64,000 bases of DNA. Source: JAWPMT01 sp965267435. Its GTDB lineage: Bacteria > Bacteroidota > Bacteroidia > Cytophagales > Cyclobacteriaceae. The translations under genes and the position numbers were made by a program. The DNA lies in contig OZ253960.1 in NCBI GenBank assembly GCA_965267435.1, forward strand, positions 4,278,001-4,342,000, written 5' to 3'. The notes beneath the pieces were generated by a model. It was not told where the DNA came from. It did no database searches and saw only the letters and a program-made list of their open reading frames with translations. The first letter of the stretch is position 1. The number at the start of each line of letters is the position of its first letter. Shown here in pieces: positions 34,477 through 43,680 of the stretch.

Positions 34477-34743
34477 TTATTCCTCTTTTCTCACTACTCT
34501 ATTCAATCGGGAGTATCCGAGCACATCCAATTCAGGTATCCGATGACGATCCAGTTTCGCTCTTTCAGAGCGGCCCTCATGCCTCAGGCGGTCTCTATTT
34601 CTTCCGCGATGCCGTAGGCTATCCCTTAGTTCCAGGTCTCTATATTCTTCCGTTCTTGTTTTCTCCGTCACTGCAGACGGAGGGTGACAGTAAGTGACGC
34701 ATAAAAGCAGTACAGCGACTACAAGTTTTTCTATTGACTTCAT
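34477..34743 (-). CDS. Small, highly charged putative lipoprotein
   Basis: 88 aa. The N-terminus MKSIEKLVVAVLLLCVTYC looks like a signal peptide with a possible lipid-attached Cys19. The rest is unusually rich in Arg, Glu and Asp (RNRDRLRHEGRSERAKLDR). It starts 11 bp after the serine hydrolase stop and is followed by a membrane protein gene, so the three could be one transcript. It may also be a decayed gene, since the basic, low-complexity tail resembles out-of-frame translation. Confidence 0.45.
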   Translation of the reverse strand: MKSIEKLVVAVLLLCVTYCHPPSAVTEKTRTEEYRDLELRDSLRHRGRNRDRLRHEGRSERAKLDRHRIPELDVLGYSRLNRVVRKEE

Positions 34744-34754
34744 TGTCCCGGTCT

Positions 34755-35837
34755 TTATTCGTTGAAAAATGTGGTGATGTCAATTACTTCCCTGAGGCCG
34801 TACCGCACGGCAGCATTAGCGAGTATCGCTATGGTCATATTTTCATGGGGCAGTGTGGCTACGAAGGCCCTTCCACCAGCTGCCACTCCTCCGTGGTGAA
34901 TAATCTCCAACCCCGATTTGCTGGTATACTTGCGCCATCCCAGCGCGTAGGATTGAGGGTTCATCTCCCCGGTTCGCAACGGTACTGGAGTCCACAGATC
35001 AGCGATGACTGCCTCGCTCAATAACTCGTCCATGCCATCGATGATCCGGACAAGATCCTCCGCCGTCGAGAGGTAGCCCCCTCCTGCCCACTTATAGCTC
35101 AAATCGAAGTCTTTGACAGGTTTGTCCTTTCCAACTTTGTAAAACTCCGCCCTTTCTGCGATGGCCATAGTGACATCATCAGCGATGGTATTCTCAACAC
35201 CCAAAGGCTCGAAGATCGCTTTGTCCATGTACTCAAGAAAGGGCGTCCCCGAAGCCTGCTCCATCACCGCGCTCAGTAGGACATAGCCAAATGTGCTGTA
35301 TTGAAAGTCGGAGCCCGGCTCGAACTTCAGCTTCCTCTTTTCAAAAACCTCGAGGCTCTCTGTCACCGAGGCAAAGTGGCGGTTGATGAAATAGTCCGTC
35401 GCCTTGTAATGTGGTATGCCGGACTGGTGTGTTGCCAGCTGCCGCACGGTGAAGGGGTATTCCTTCTCAGGGAAGTCAGGTAGATAAGATTGCACCTGTT
35501 GATCGAGATCAAGTTGCTGATCCTCCACCAGTCTGGCCATGCCGATGGAAGTAAGCGACTTGGACACACTCCCAATCCGAAATTTCGTCGTGCGATGCGC
35601 GGGTTCCTGTTTTTCGATATTGGCATACCCAAACCCTTCGGACCAGACGAGCTGATCGTTGATGCTTACCGCAATGGCCAGCCCGGGGGCTCCCACCGCA
35701 TCACGCAGGGAATCAATATAGCTACGGGCCATAGCGATTGACTCGCAATAAGCCGCGACCTCCAATTTTTCTGTGTTCTGTGCGAGCCCTGTGTGACCGA
35801 GGATCAGCAACATGACTAGATGAATAAGACCTTTCAT
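34755..35837 (-). CDS. Exported beta-lactamase-related serine hydrolase
   Basis: 360 aa from the ATG at 35837; the frame opens at 35882 with unlikely residues. Signal peptide ..GHTGLAQ. The class C/D-alanyl-D-alanine carboxypeptidase-type fold has SVSK in RIGSVSKSLTSIG (nucleophile Ser with Lys three positions on), YSTFGY in place of YxN, and HHGGVAAGG for the KTG-like motif. Family members include peptidases, esterases and LACTB-like enzymes; true beta-lactamase activity is not implied. It heads a minus-strand group. Confidence 0.85.
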   Translation of the reverse strand: MKGLIHLVMLLILGHTGLAQNTEKLEVAAYCESIAMARSYIDSLRDAVGAPGLAIAVSINDQLVWSEGFGYANIEKQEPAHRTTKFRIGSVSKSLTSIGMARLVEDQQLDLDQQVQSYLPDFPEKEYPFTVRQLATHQSGIPHYKATDYFINRHFASVTESLEVFEKRKLKFEPGSDFQYSTFGYVLLSAVMEQASGTPFLEYMDKAIFEPLGVENTIADDVTMAIAERAEFYKVGKDKPVKDFDLSYKWAGGGYLSTAEDLVRIIDGMDELLSEAVIADLWTPVPLRTGEMNPQSYALGWRKYTSKSGLEIIHHGGVAAGGRAFVATLPHENMTIAILANAAVRYGLREVIDITTFFNE

Positions 35838-35923
35838 TTCTTTCGATTTTTTGATTTCCTCAAAAGAACGGAGGGTCGTCACGAAGAGAAAGCCATTGAC
35901 GGCTCACAAGGTCTCAATAGACT

Positions 35924-37021
35924 TTACTGAGACGTATTGCTGTCTTGCTGGGCCAGATATTCCTTGGGAGAAAGCCCCGTACCGGACTTGAATACCCGGT
36001 TGAAGGTAGCCTTGGAGCTGAACCCACACTCCTGGGCGATACCAAAAAGGGTGAGGTGACTGTTGGAAGGATCAACCGCTCTTTCCTTGAATTCTTCCAC
36101 CCGGTATTCGTTCACATACTGGTAGAAGTTCTTCTTCAGAGATTGGTTGATGGCCATAGATATATCCTTGGAGGAGAATCCAAGTTGGTCCTCGATATTG
36201 CGAAGCGTCAAGTCTGGGAGCAAGTACAGTTTCTGCTCCCCCATGGTCTTTCGCAGCTTTTCGATGATCCGGTCGCTGGTCGCAAGCTCCAGGGTTTGTG
36301 GCGGTTGTTTGGGAAGGTCCGTGGCATTCTGCTCCTGACTGAGTCCCTTGATGCTGAGCCAGATGATGGTGATCGTGAAAATGAAGTTGATGAAATAGGC
36401 CTCCTCAAATCCAAAGTCGACGATGAAATCCACAGCTCCATAGACGAGGCCCACGAGAAAAAGGCCGCTCCACGCCAGGATGGAATTACTCAGCCATTGA
36501 AGGCGAAAACGCTGCGTGTTTGATAGGTAGTTGGGGAGCTCCTGATTGTACTTCTTGATGACCTTGAAGGTCAGGAAAAGGTAAATCCCGTTCGGGATCA
36601 ACGAGAACAGTGAAAACTTGTCCAGGACATAATGCAGGTCCAGGTGCGCAACGCCTCGACCATAGATGATATGGTAGACGCTGTGAGGGTAGTCCAGCAG
36701 GATTAGCAGAAAGTGGCGGTACTGCTTGACGGTCATTTTGAAGGCGCTGGAAATGACGGCCTGTACATAGAAGTAAAGCAGCGGCCCGATGATGAAGGAG
36801 AGACCAAATGGCAGCCAGTGCAAAACAGGATAGTTGTCGTAGACCCGGTACTTGAGAATGATGAACAACAGGACATTGAACGACAGGCAGATAATCAGAA
36901 GCCCGAGCAGCGAGCGGGCCAGTGACCGATCACGTCCCAACAGCATGTACATAGACATGAGCAATCCATTGCCCACCCCAATGAGAATCAGTATGTCGCG
37001 AAGGTCAATGGGTACGGTCAC
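35924..37021 (-). CDS. Membrane-anchored AraC-type sensor-regulator
   Basis: 365 aa. The N-terminal half has about seven membrane helices between residues 10 and 235 (for example ILILIGVGNGLLMSMYMLLG and FINFIFTITIIWLSIKGLS). The C-terminal third is an AraC helix-turn-helix domain with LTLFGIAQECGFSSKATFNR followed by VFKSGTGLSPKEYL. Such fusions are common in Bacteroidota and probably sense an extracellular or membrane signal and act on DNA directly. The serine hydrolase gene 86 bp downstream on the same strand is a plausible target. Confidence 0.82.
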   Translation of the reverse strand: MTVPIDLRDILILIGVGNGLLMSMYMLLGRDRSLARSLLGLLIICLSFNVLLFIILKYRVYDNYPVLHWLPFGLSFIIGPLLYFYVQAVISSAFKMTVKQYRHFLLILLDYPHSVYHIIYGRGVAHLDLHYVLDKFSLFSLIPNGIYLFLTFKVIKKYNQELPNYLSNTQRFRLQWLSNSILAWSGLFLVGLVYGAVDFIVDFGFEEAYFINFIFTITIIWLSIKGLSQEQNATDLPKQPPQTLELATSDRIIEKLRKTMGEQKLYLLPDLTLRNIEDQLGFSSKDISMAINQSLKKNFYQYVNEYRVEEFKERAVDPSNSHLTLFGIAQECGFSSKATFNRVFKSGTGLSPKEYLAQQDSNTSQ

Positions 37022-37162
37022 GGTGAGAAAGATAGGTGATTCTATCTACTGGGGGTTTTTCCAACAGATGTGATCCCTGCTGACTTGCTATCCGACTGTT
37101 GAGGAGTTTCTCGGCCAGGTGTTACATATTGCACTATTGTATACCATGGACAAGTCAACAAA

Positions 37163-37786
37163 ATGAAATTCAGTCAACCGCCCTATCCCACGGCCTATTT
37201 TAGCGAAGAGGTCTGGGTCTCCTGCCCTCAATGCGGTGAGCCAGCGAGGATCTTGACACAACCGCAGGCTTCCATCACGCCCCATCCTGTGAGACACAAT
37301 GCGACTTGTACATGTACGCGATGTGCGTTCCGTGATTCAGACACGAGTAACTGGTCAGGGTATGTCCAGGGCTTTGTCAACGAGCCTTGCGCCAGATGTG
37401 GTACGCGAGTCATTCACTCGACTGCCCCAACAAGGGATCCATACCCATCGATGACCATCACCTGCGACGCCTGCAATACCAAAGATGACTTCAACATAAA
37501 TTGGTACCGCTATCACAAGGATACAGCGACTGATCCCTACTTTGGATTTGATCTGTGGCTGCAGACGACCCTAAAAGATCATACGCTTTGGCTCTATAAT
37601 ATCAATCACCTGGACTACCTCCTCGAGTATGTAGAGGCGACCCTGCGAACAGATGATGGCAGGCACAAGTATTCAATGATAACCAACCTGCCGCAGTGGG
37701 TGAAATCTGCAAAGAACCGCGAGACCATCACCAAAAAACTCAACAGGCTGAAACGAGATTTTCAAAAAAAGATGCAGGAGAATTAG
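37163..37786 (+). CDS. Zinc-ribbon protein, function unknown
   Basis: 207 aa soluble protein. Four CxxC-type knuckles occur in the first half: CPQC, CTRC, CARC and CDAC, enough for two zinc sites. The second half is helical, with a basic C-terminal tail (KKLNRLKRDFQKKMQEN). The arrangement suggests two zinc ribbons, perhaps nucleic-acid or protein binding. No named family recognised. It is divergent from the AraC sensor gene and convergent with the VWA gene. Confidence 0.7.
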   Translation: MKFSQPPYPTAYFSEEVWVSCPQCGEPARILTQPQASITPHPVRHNATCTCTRCAFRDSDTSNWSGYVQGFVNEPCARCGTRVIHSTAPTRDPYPSMTITCDACNTKDDFNINWYRYHKDTATDPYFGFDLWLQTTLKDHTLWLYNINHLDYLLEYVEATLRTDDGRHKYSMITNLPQWVKSAKNRETITKKLNRLKRDFQKKMQEN

Positions 37787-37988
37787 CGCCAGCGTCACTG
37801 ACGACTCTCTCCAAAATTCAGTCATTCAAGGTCTTAAGTGATCCCTGGTTGGACTATTTTGGGTTTGTTGGTTCGTGTTCAAACCAGGCTGAGCGCCCCG
37901 AGTGTAACTGGGATGTAGCGAACCGTGATCCCAGGTTCAAAAAGCACAACGGCCTGGGTTTAGTCTTCAATTGATGTAAAGTATTAAA

Positions 37989-38041
37989 CCCCACCCCCTG
38001 GAATACAGTCTCGGGACCACCTGTATCCGCAGGAAGTGGGG
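37989..38041. other. Imperfect inverted repeat in convergent gap
   Basis: CCCCAC at 37989-37994 can pair with GTGGGG at 38036-38041, with a smaller CAGGTGG-like hairpin between. It lies just before the stop of the VWA gene in the gap between converging genes. It may serve as a terminator, but lacks a T run. Confidence 0.25.
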
Positions 38042-38050
38042 ATGGCTTTC

Positions 38051-39925
38051 TTAGCGGCTGGAAGTTGCTCCCACAGTTGGGAACAGACTTCTTGCAGTGC
38101 TCACGAGCTGAATGAACTCATTGCGATAGCCAAACTCGTCAGTGCCCTTTGCACTCTTCGCCATTTCCAAGACCTTGTCATAATTGAGTGCTCCCTTGTA
38201 CTCGGACTCCCGCAAGAGCATGCCAAAGCCCGCTACTGCTGATGCCCACTGGAGATTCTCACTCATGGTGCGAGTGGGTTTGCCGGAGAGTGTCTCGACT
38301 ATCAGCTGGCTCCTCGACGCCTCAGGGTCCTTGTATCGAAACTTCACCGTCAGCCACTCCTTGGACTGTGACGCTCCGGATGTGGTCGTAGTCTGATATT
38401 TCAGGGGATCGACGTCTTTGATGAACTCGCTCTCCACTCCCACCGGTATCACTTCATACAGCGCCGTCACGGTGTGTCCGCTGCCTAGTTCACCGGCGTC
38501 CTTCTTGTCATCGTTGAAGTCCTCGGCTTCCAACAGGCGGTTTTCGTAGCCTATGAGGCGATAAGCCTGCACCTTCGTGGGATTGAACTCCACCTGTATC
38601 TTCACATCCTTGGCGATCGTGAAGAGCGTACCTCCAAACTCGTTGATGAAGACCTTGCGAGCCTCGCGGATGTTGTCGATGTAGGCGTAGTTGCCATTCC
38701 CCTTATCGGCGAGTATCTCCATTTTGTCATCCTTATAATTGCCCATTCCGAAGCCCAAAACAGTGAGGAAGACCCCGTCTTCTCGCTTCTTCTCTATCAA
38801 CCGCTCCATTTCCGCATTGCTGGAGGATCCGACGTTGAAGTCACCATCCGTCGCTAGTATCACTCGGTTGTTGCCGCCATTCACGAAATACTGCTGCGCT
38901 GTTTTGTAGGCCAGTTCGATGCCTGCGCCACCGGCAGTCGAGCCCCCGGCATTAAGTCTATCCAAAGCGGTGATGATCTGCTCCTTTTCTGTGCCGGGTG
39001 TACTTGGCAGAACCATACCTGCTGCTCCAGCATAGACGACGATGGCCACACGATCCTGAGGTCGCATTTTCTGAACAAGCAACTTGAAGGACGACTTGAG
39101 GAGAGGCAGCTTATTGGCGTCGCTCATCGAGCCGGAAACATCAATCAGGAAGACCAGGTTAGACGGCGGTAGATCTTCGGTGGGGATGTCTTTGCCCTGT
39201 AGTCCGATTTGCACGAGCACATGATCCTCATTCCACGGAGCCGCTGCCAATTCCGTGTTGATGGCAAAGGGATGCTTACCAGTTGGCTGCTCATAGTTGT
39301 ACTTGAAGTAATTGACCATCTCCTCGATGCGTACGGCGTCTTTCGGCGGCTGCTGCCCATAATTGAGAAAGCGGCGCATATTGCTGTAAGACGCAGCGTC
39401 TACATCGATGGAAAAGGTGGACAAGGGATCATCAGAAGGTTTCTTGAATCCATTTTCGTGTATCGTCGAGTAGCCCTCTGTATTGTGGACAACCCCCTGG
39501 TCCGCTGAAAAGCCTACCGCGGGATAGGAACTTGACATCACACTGTGAGATACGGCGCCAGCTGCTTTCGATCGCCTATCGGAGAATGAGATGTCTTCCG
39601 TGACAGGCTCGGCCATCTCCATTTCCACTTCCTCAATCACTAATGCGAGCTGGATATTAATGGTCTTACGACCCTTGAGCCTTATTTCCTGGGTTTCGTA
39701 TCCTGCCATGGAGAACGATAACCAGGCATTGGGTGAAGTGGCGTCTATTTGATAGCAGCCATTTTTGTCCGTAGAAGCAGTTACAAAAGTTCCCATGACC
39801 CGGACGGTGACTCCTGCTATCGGACCCCCGGAGAACTGGTCCACAACGGTCCCCTGCACCTGGTGCATCGCTGACAATTGTGAAAAACTCGTGAGGGTAA
39901 GTATGAAGATGATTAATTTTCGCAT
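38051..39925 (-). CDS. Secreted VWA protein with carboxypeptidase-like N-terminal domain
   Basis: 624 aa from the ATG at 39925; the frame opens at 40051 into the divergent sigma gene. Signal peptide about 1-19 (..SQLSA). A CarboxypepD-reg-like beta domain covers about 22-95 (QVQGTVVDQFSGGPIAGVTV). A VWA_N-type linker (FSIDVDAASYSNMRRFLNYG) precedes the VWA domain with intact MIDAS DVSGS (Asp262, Ser264, Ser266). The C-terminal DUF3520-like part follows (VTALYEVIPVGVE). Such proteins are E. coli YfbK-like. It is divergent from the sigma factor gene next door, and the pair is likely linked. Confidence 0.87.
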   Translation of the reverse strand: MRKLIIFILTLTSFSQLSAMHQVQGTVVDQFSGGPIAGVTVRVMGTFVTASTDKNGCYQIDATSPNAWLSFSMAGYETQEIRLKGRKTINIQLALVIEEVEMEMAEPVTEDISFSDRRSKAAGAVSHSVMSSSYPAVGFSADQGVVHNTEGYSTIHENGFKKPSDDPLSTFSIDVDAASYSNMRRFLNYGQQPPKDAVRIEEMVNYFKYNYEQPTGKHPFAINTELAAAPWNEDHVLVQIGLQGKDIPTEDLPPSNLVFLIDVSGSMSDANKLPLLKSSFKLLVQKMRPQDRVAIVVYAGAAGMVLPSTPGTEKEQIITALDRLNAGGSTAGGAGIELAYKTAQQYFVNGGNNRVILATDGDFNVGSSSNAEMERLIEKKREDGVFLTVLGFGMGNYKDDKMEILADKGNGNYAYIDNIREARKVFINEFGGTLFTIAKDVKIQVEFNPTKVQAYRLIGYENRLLEAEDFNDDKKDAGELGSGHTVTALYEVIPVGVESEFIKDVDPLKYQTTTTSGASQSKEWLTVKFRYKDPEASRSQLIVETLSGKPTRTMSENLQWASAVAGFGMLLRESEYKGALNYDKVLEMAKSAKGTDEFGYRNEFIQLVSTARSLFPTVGATSSR

Positions 39926-40031
39926 GACTATAATTTTTGGTGTCTGCCAGTTGAGATGCAGCAGGTGGTAGGATTCCATAAATGCAGCGCAATTTTTTTT
40001 GAAATTCTCGTGAGCAACCCATGAAATCGTT

Positions 40032-40610
40032 TTGGCTGTAAATCGATCCAAACGACATGAAGCCTTGGACGACAGCGACTTACTGAGCCGCTATCGTCAG
40101 ACAGAAGACGCCTCATACCTGGGAGCGCTTTATGATCGATATCTACATCTTGTCTATGGATTGTGCCTCAAGTACCTGCATTCCAGGGAGGACAGCCAGG
40201 ATGCTACGATGGCCATCTATGAGAAAATTGCGAAAACATTATTGGACGCTGAAGTCGCCCATTTCAAGTCGTGGCTATATGTGGTCTCCAAGAATCATTG
40301 CCTCATGCAATTGAGAAAGGCCAAGACGGAAAAGGAAAAAAACAACGTCCTGTTTATGGAATCTCCAGACATCGCGCATCTCAATGATGAGGACGTTGAT
40401 GGCGATCTCGATGCATTGACCCCATGTTTGGAGGAATTGAAAGAGCAACAAAAATTGTGTGTCTCTTTGTTTTACTTGCAAAAGCAGAGCTATCAGGAGA
40501 TTGCACAACAGACAGCACTGGAAGTAAAGACCGTCAAAAGCGCCATACAAAATGGCAAGCGAAACTTGAAAAACTGTATCGAGCAGCAGCGCGAAGCAAG
40601 GCAAGAGTGA
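40032..40610 (+). CDS. RNA polymerase sigma factor, ECF type
   Basis: 192 aa from a TTG start; no in-frame ATG lies near. Region 2 is at about 25-90 (YLGALYDRYLHLVYGLCLKY to WLYVVSKNHCLMQLRK). Region 4 is at about 140-185, with YQEIAQQTALEVKTVKSAIQ as the helix-turn-helix. The stop overlaps the start of the next gene in a GTGA junction, so it is translationally coupled to a membrane protein with an anti-sigma-like layout. It is divergent from the VWA gene. Confidence 0.85.
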   Translation: MAVNRSKRHEALDDSDLLSRYRQTEDASYLGALYDRYLHLVYGLCLKYLHSREDSQDATMAIYEKIAKTLLDAEVAHFKSWLYVVSKNHCLMQLRKAKTEKEKNNVLFMESPDIAHLNDEDVDGDLDALTPCLEELKEQQKLCVSLFYLQKQSYQEIAQQTALEVKTVKSAIQNGKRNLKNCIEQQREARQE

Positions 40611-41785
40611 GCGAACAAAAACCATATCGACCCAATGCGGAGGACTTCCGCAGGTACCATCAGGGAGAGATGAGTGCTCGGGAGGCGCACGACTTTGAGC
40701 GTGCTACGCTCAATGACGCCTTTGATCGAGAGGCTGCCGAGGGTTGGGAATTGCACGACGCAGATGAAATGGTTAAAGACATTGCCGGCTTGCAACAGCA
40801 GCTCCAGTTGCCAAAGCGGCGAGTGTTTCCCGTTTGGCAAGTCGCGGCGAGCGTACTCTTACTGCTCACAGCATCTTTCCTCATTTACTGGCAGGTGGAG
40901 CGACGATCAGGCCCCATCGCAATGAAGGAAAGCACGGAAGCCCCAGGTGAGCGGGCCCCAGCTACGGAGAGCCAGCCTCCAAAGAATATCACTGCGACAG
41001 ATTCTGGCGATACGGAGCCGGAGGAAGAAGCAATCGAATCAGCCTCTCCCGACGAAGAACCTCCGGTCGCCGACATATCCTTCAGTGCAGAGGCGGCGGA
41101 ACCTGACGCTGGAGCCGTGCCTGAAGGATCAGAACCCATCGCTACCGCTACTACTGAGGAGCCAGAAACTGGTTTGGTGCTCGCCGAAGTCGAAGCAGCA
41201 GAGGAAGAGACGTCGATCGAGGAAGTGGTCTTCGCAGATCAGGACTTTGCCGAGGTAGCCGATGAAGAGTTTGGCGAGGTCGAGGAGGAACAGTTTGCTG
41301 AGGTAACGGAAGAGGCACCTATCACCCAAGACTTCATCTTTTTGGAAGAGGACACCGCTGCAAGGGATTTGGCCTTCGGTGTATCATCGATATCGGAAGA
41401 TGATATCGCGTCTGATGAAGCCCCTGCTGCGCTCTCTGCAGTTCCCGAGCGCGAGGAACCTACCAGAAAGGCACGCGCAGCATCGGCACCACTATCTGCA
41501 GTGCCTGCTCCTCTCGGCGGCTACCCGGCCTACAGCGAATATTTGAAAAATGCCGTTGCAGAGGTTCAAAAAAAGGAGACTATACTCCTGCAAGGTCAGG
41601 TAACCATCCGTGCTGTTGTGAGAGGTGACAGTACACTGCGGAACCTGGAGGTACTGAACGGCCTCGATGACGCTACGAATGAGGCGGCCCTGAAGATTGT
41701 CCGCGAGGGTCCAAAGTGGAGCCCCGCAACCAGAGACGGAAAACGCATCAATTCCACGGTGCAGATCATCATAGAGTTCCTCTGA
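40607..41785 (+). CDS. Membrane anti-sigma-like protein with C-terminal TonB domain
   Basis: 392 aa starting with GTG at 40607, overlapping the sigma stop by 4 bp. The cytoplasmic N-terminus (about 1-70) has the charged, helical character of anti-sigma factors (AEDFRRYHQGEMSAREAHDF). One membrane helix lies at about 75-95. A long acidic, Glu/Ala/Pro-rich spacer (about 100-300) follows, and the C-terminus (about 305-392) is TonB-like (VTIRAVVRGDSTLRNLEVLN, ..STVQIIIEFL). The design could couple an outer-membrane event to sigma control. Confidence 0.75.
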   Translation: MSEQKPYRPNAEDFRRYHQGEMSAREAHDFERATLNDAFDREAAEGWELHDADEMVKDIAGLQQQLQLPKRRVFPVWQVAASVLLLLTASFLIYWQVERRSGPIAMKESTEAPGERAPATESQPPKNITATDSGDTEPEEEAIESASPDEEPPVADISFSAEAAEPDAGAVPEGSEPIATATTEEPETGLVLAEVEAAEEETSIEEVVFADQDFAEVADEEFGEVEEEQFAEVTEEAPITQDFIFLEEDTAARDLAFGVSSISEDDIASDEAPAALSAVPEREEPTRKARAASAPLSAVPAPLGGYPAYSEYLKNAVAEVQKKETILLQGQVTIRAVVRGDSTLRNLEVLNGLDDATNEAALKIVREGPKWSPATRDGKRINSTVQIIIEFL

Positions 41786-42608
41786 CCACTCGGTCTTTAC
41801 CGTAAAAATCTTGTATCACTTGTAAGTCGCCGTAGCCGCAGACGCTAAGCAAGTCTACGGTCTCCGTCGCCTTTCTCTCATTGATTTCTAATACCAGCTG
41901 CCCATGGGCCGACAGAATCCCCCGTGCCTTCTGAGCGATCTCACGGTAGAAGCGCAGGGGGTCACTGTCCGGAACAAACAAGGCCAACGAAGGCTCATGC
42001 TCCAGCACATTTCGATGCATCTGCTCTTTTTCCGTTTCGAGGACGTAGGGTGGATTGCTGACGACTACATCGACCTGAATGTCAGGCCAGGAAGCCATCA
42101 CGTCAACGCGTTCCACATTCACAGAAACTCCCAGCTTCTCAGCATTTTTTCGGGTTATTGACATGGCTTGAGGCGAGACGTCCCAGGCTGTCACCTTCGC
42201 ATCTGATCGTTCCTTGGCTACGGTCAATGCAATACAGCCAGAACCGGTACCGATATCCAGCACCGCCCCATTTGCCGGGGTTACCGCCAGCGCTTGCTCC
42301 ACAGCAACCTCGGTCTCCGGCCGTGGTATCAATACGCCGGGTTCGACAGCAAATTTCAACCCTCGAAACCAAGCGTATCCAAGCACATATTGAATGGGCT
42401 CGCCAGCCGCTAGTCTGGTCATGGCCTTCTCAAAACTGTCCAGTTCTCCCACTGGTGCTCTCCCCAGGGCGATGTCCACTTTCCTCACGCCCAACAGATC
42501 CTCCATGAGCCAATACACCAATGACTCACTTTCCGATTTCGGATATAAACCGGCCAGTCGCATGGTGGCTGTCTGGAAAATATTATGCCCTGACTGTTTC
42601 TCGTGCAT
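41769..42608 (-). CDS. prmC: Release-factor glutamine N5-methyltransferase
   Basis: 279 aa. The N-terminal helical part is followed by the Rossmann methyltransferase core. SAM-binding motif VLDIGTGSGCIAL is near 117-128, GEPIQYVLGYAWF and PGVLIPRPETE lie upstream, and the catalytic NPPY motif is at 185-188 (VVSNPPYVL). PrmC methylates the GGQ glutamine of RF1/RF2. Its 3' end overlaps the 3' end of the convergent TonB-like gene by 17 bp, and it is divergent from ribD with 35 bp between. Confidence 0.92.
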   Translation of the reverse strand: MHEKQSGHNIFQTATMRLAGLYPKSESESLVYWLMEDLLGVRKVDIALGRAPVGELDSFEKAMTRLAAGEPIQYVLGYAWFRGLKFAVEPGVLIPRPETEVAVEQALAVTPANGAVLDIGTGSGCIALTVAKERSDAKVTAWDVSPQAMSITRKNAEKLGVSVNVERVDVMASWPDIQVDVVVSNPPYVLETEKEQMHRNVLEHEPSLALFVPDSDPLRFYREIAQKARGILSAHGQLVLEINERKATETVDLLSVCGYGDLQVIQDFYGKDRVVRGTL

Positions 42609-42643
42609 AGATATTGGCGAATTTAGCCTGCTACTTTCGATTG

Positions 42644-43678
42644 ATGGAGACAGCGACTTACGACGAGCGATTTATGTCAAGGGCCCTGGCCCTTGCTGGC
42701 AGGGGGCTGGGTACCGTGAGCCCCAATCCTCTGGTCGGTTGTGTCCTCGTACGCGATGATGCCATCATTGGAGAAGGCTACCATCAAAACTATGGAGGAC
42801 CGCACGCGGAGGTACATGCTGTGAATTCCGTCAAAGATACATCCCTTCTTCAGGGAGCGACGGCCTACGTCACACTGGAGCCTTGCAGCCACCATGGCAA
42901 AACACCTCCATGTGCCGATCTGCTAATAGCCTCAGGTATAACCAGGGTTGTAATAGCACATGAAGATACGCATCCCCTCGTCAGTGGAGGGGGTATCAGG
43001 AAACTACAGGAGGCTGGTATTCAGGTTGATGTCGGAATTCTTCGTGACGAATATGCCTTACTTAACCGCAGGTTCTTTCGCCCATTGGAGACGAAGAGAC
43101 CCTACGTCATCCTCAAGTGGGCACAGACCGCAGACGGATTTATCGCCCGAAAGAATTTCGATTCCAAGTGGATCAGCAATCCCCAATCACGGCAGATGGT
43201 GCACAAATGGCGCGCAGAGGAAGATGCCATACTCGTAGGCACCAACACTGCGCGGTATGATGACCCGGCGCTCACCGTCCGTCAATGGACCGGGCAGCAT
43301 CCCACTCGTGTCGTCATCGATTGTAAGCTGGCGCTACCATCGGACCTCCAGCTATTCGATAAGTCAGTCGCGACCATCGTTTTGAACGGTAGGAAGGAAG
43401 CCAAAGACGGGAACATACATTGGCTGAAGATTGAAGAGGATTCATTTGAAAAGGGGGCCCTTCTACGCCTCTACGAGAAATCAATCCGAAGCATCATCAT
43501 CGAAGGCGGATCGCGGACCCTTCAGGGATTCATCGATCAGGGCCTTTGGGATGAGGCCCGAGTATTCCAGTCCACCCAGGAATTCGGCGAAGGTATCGCT
43601 GCGCCCAGGTTGCAAGGGAATTTACGGGAGCAAACTGACGTTGTTGGAGACACACTAAGCATATACTTCAAAGAATAA
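42644..43678 (+). CDS. ribD: Bifunctional riboflavin biosynthesis protein (deaminase/reductase)
   Basis: 344 aa from the ATG at 42644; the frame opens with TTG at 42614. The deaminase domain (about 5-145) has zinc motif GGPHAEVHAV (His54, Glu56) and PCSHHGKTPPCADLL (Cys81, Cys90), with SPNPLVGCV before it. The reductase domain (about 148-344) has WAQTADGFIARKN and IIEGGSRTLQGFIDQGLWDE. It does the second and third steps from GTP to riboflavin. No FMN riboswitch is seen in the short upstream gap. It is followed 2 bp later by the fRMsr gene. Confidence 0.93.
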   Translation: METATYDERFMSRALALAGRGLGTVSPNPLVGCVLVRDDAIIGEGYHQNYGGPHAEVHAVNSVKDTSLLQGATAYVTLEPCSHHGKTPPCADLLIASGITRVVIAHEDTHPLVSGGGIRKLQEAGIQVDVGILRDEYALLNRRFFRPLETKRPYVILKWAQTADGFIARKNFDSKWISNPQSRQMVHKWRAEEDAILVGTNTARYDDPALTVRQWTGQHPTRVVIDCKLALPSDLQLFDKSVATIVLNGRKEAKDGNIHWLKIEEDSFEKGALLRLYEKSIRSIIIEGGSRTLQGFIDQGLWDEARVFQSTQEFGEGIAAPRLQGNLREQTDVVGDTLSIYFKE

Positions 43679-43680
43679 TT

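Noticed and set aside
34314..34697. Several overlapping + strand frames at 34.3-34.7 kb
   Set aside because: They are antisense to the minus-strand genes and inverted repeats, overlap one another and show no motif.
35945..36523. Long + strand frame (192 codons) antisense to the AraC sensor gene
   Set aside because: The minus-strand protein has a clear AraC domain and membrane helices; the antisense frame is a shadow.
37787..38050. Structured gap searched for a tRNA or small RNA
   Set aside because: Only an imperfect GTGGGG/CCCCAC pairing is seen; no tRNA cloverleaf or conserved RNA motif could be built.
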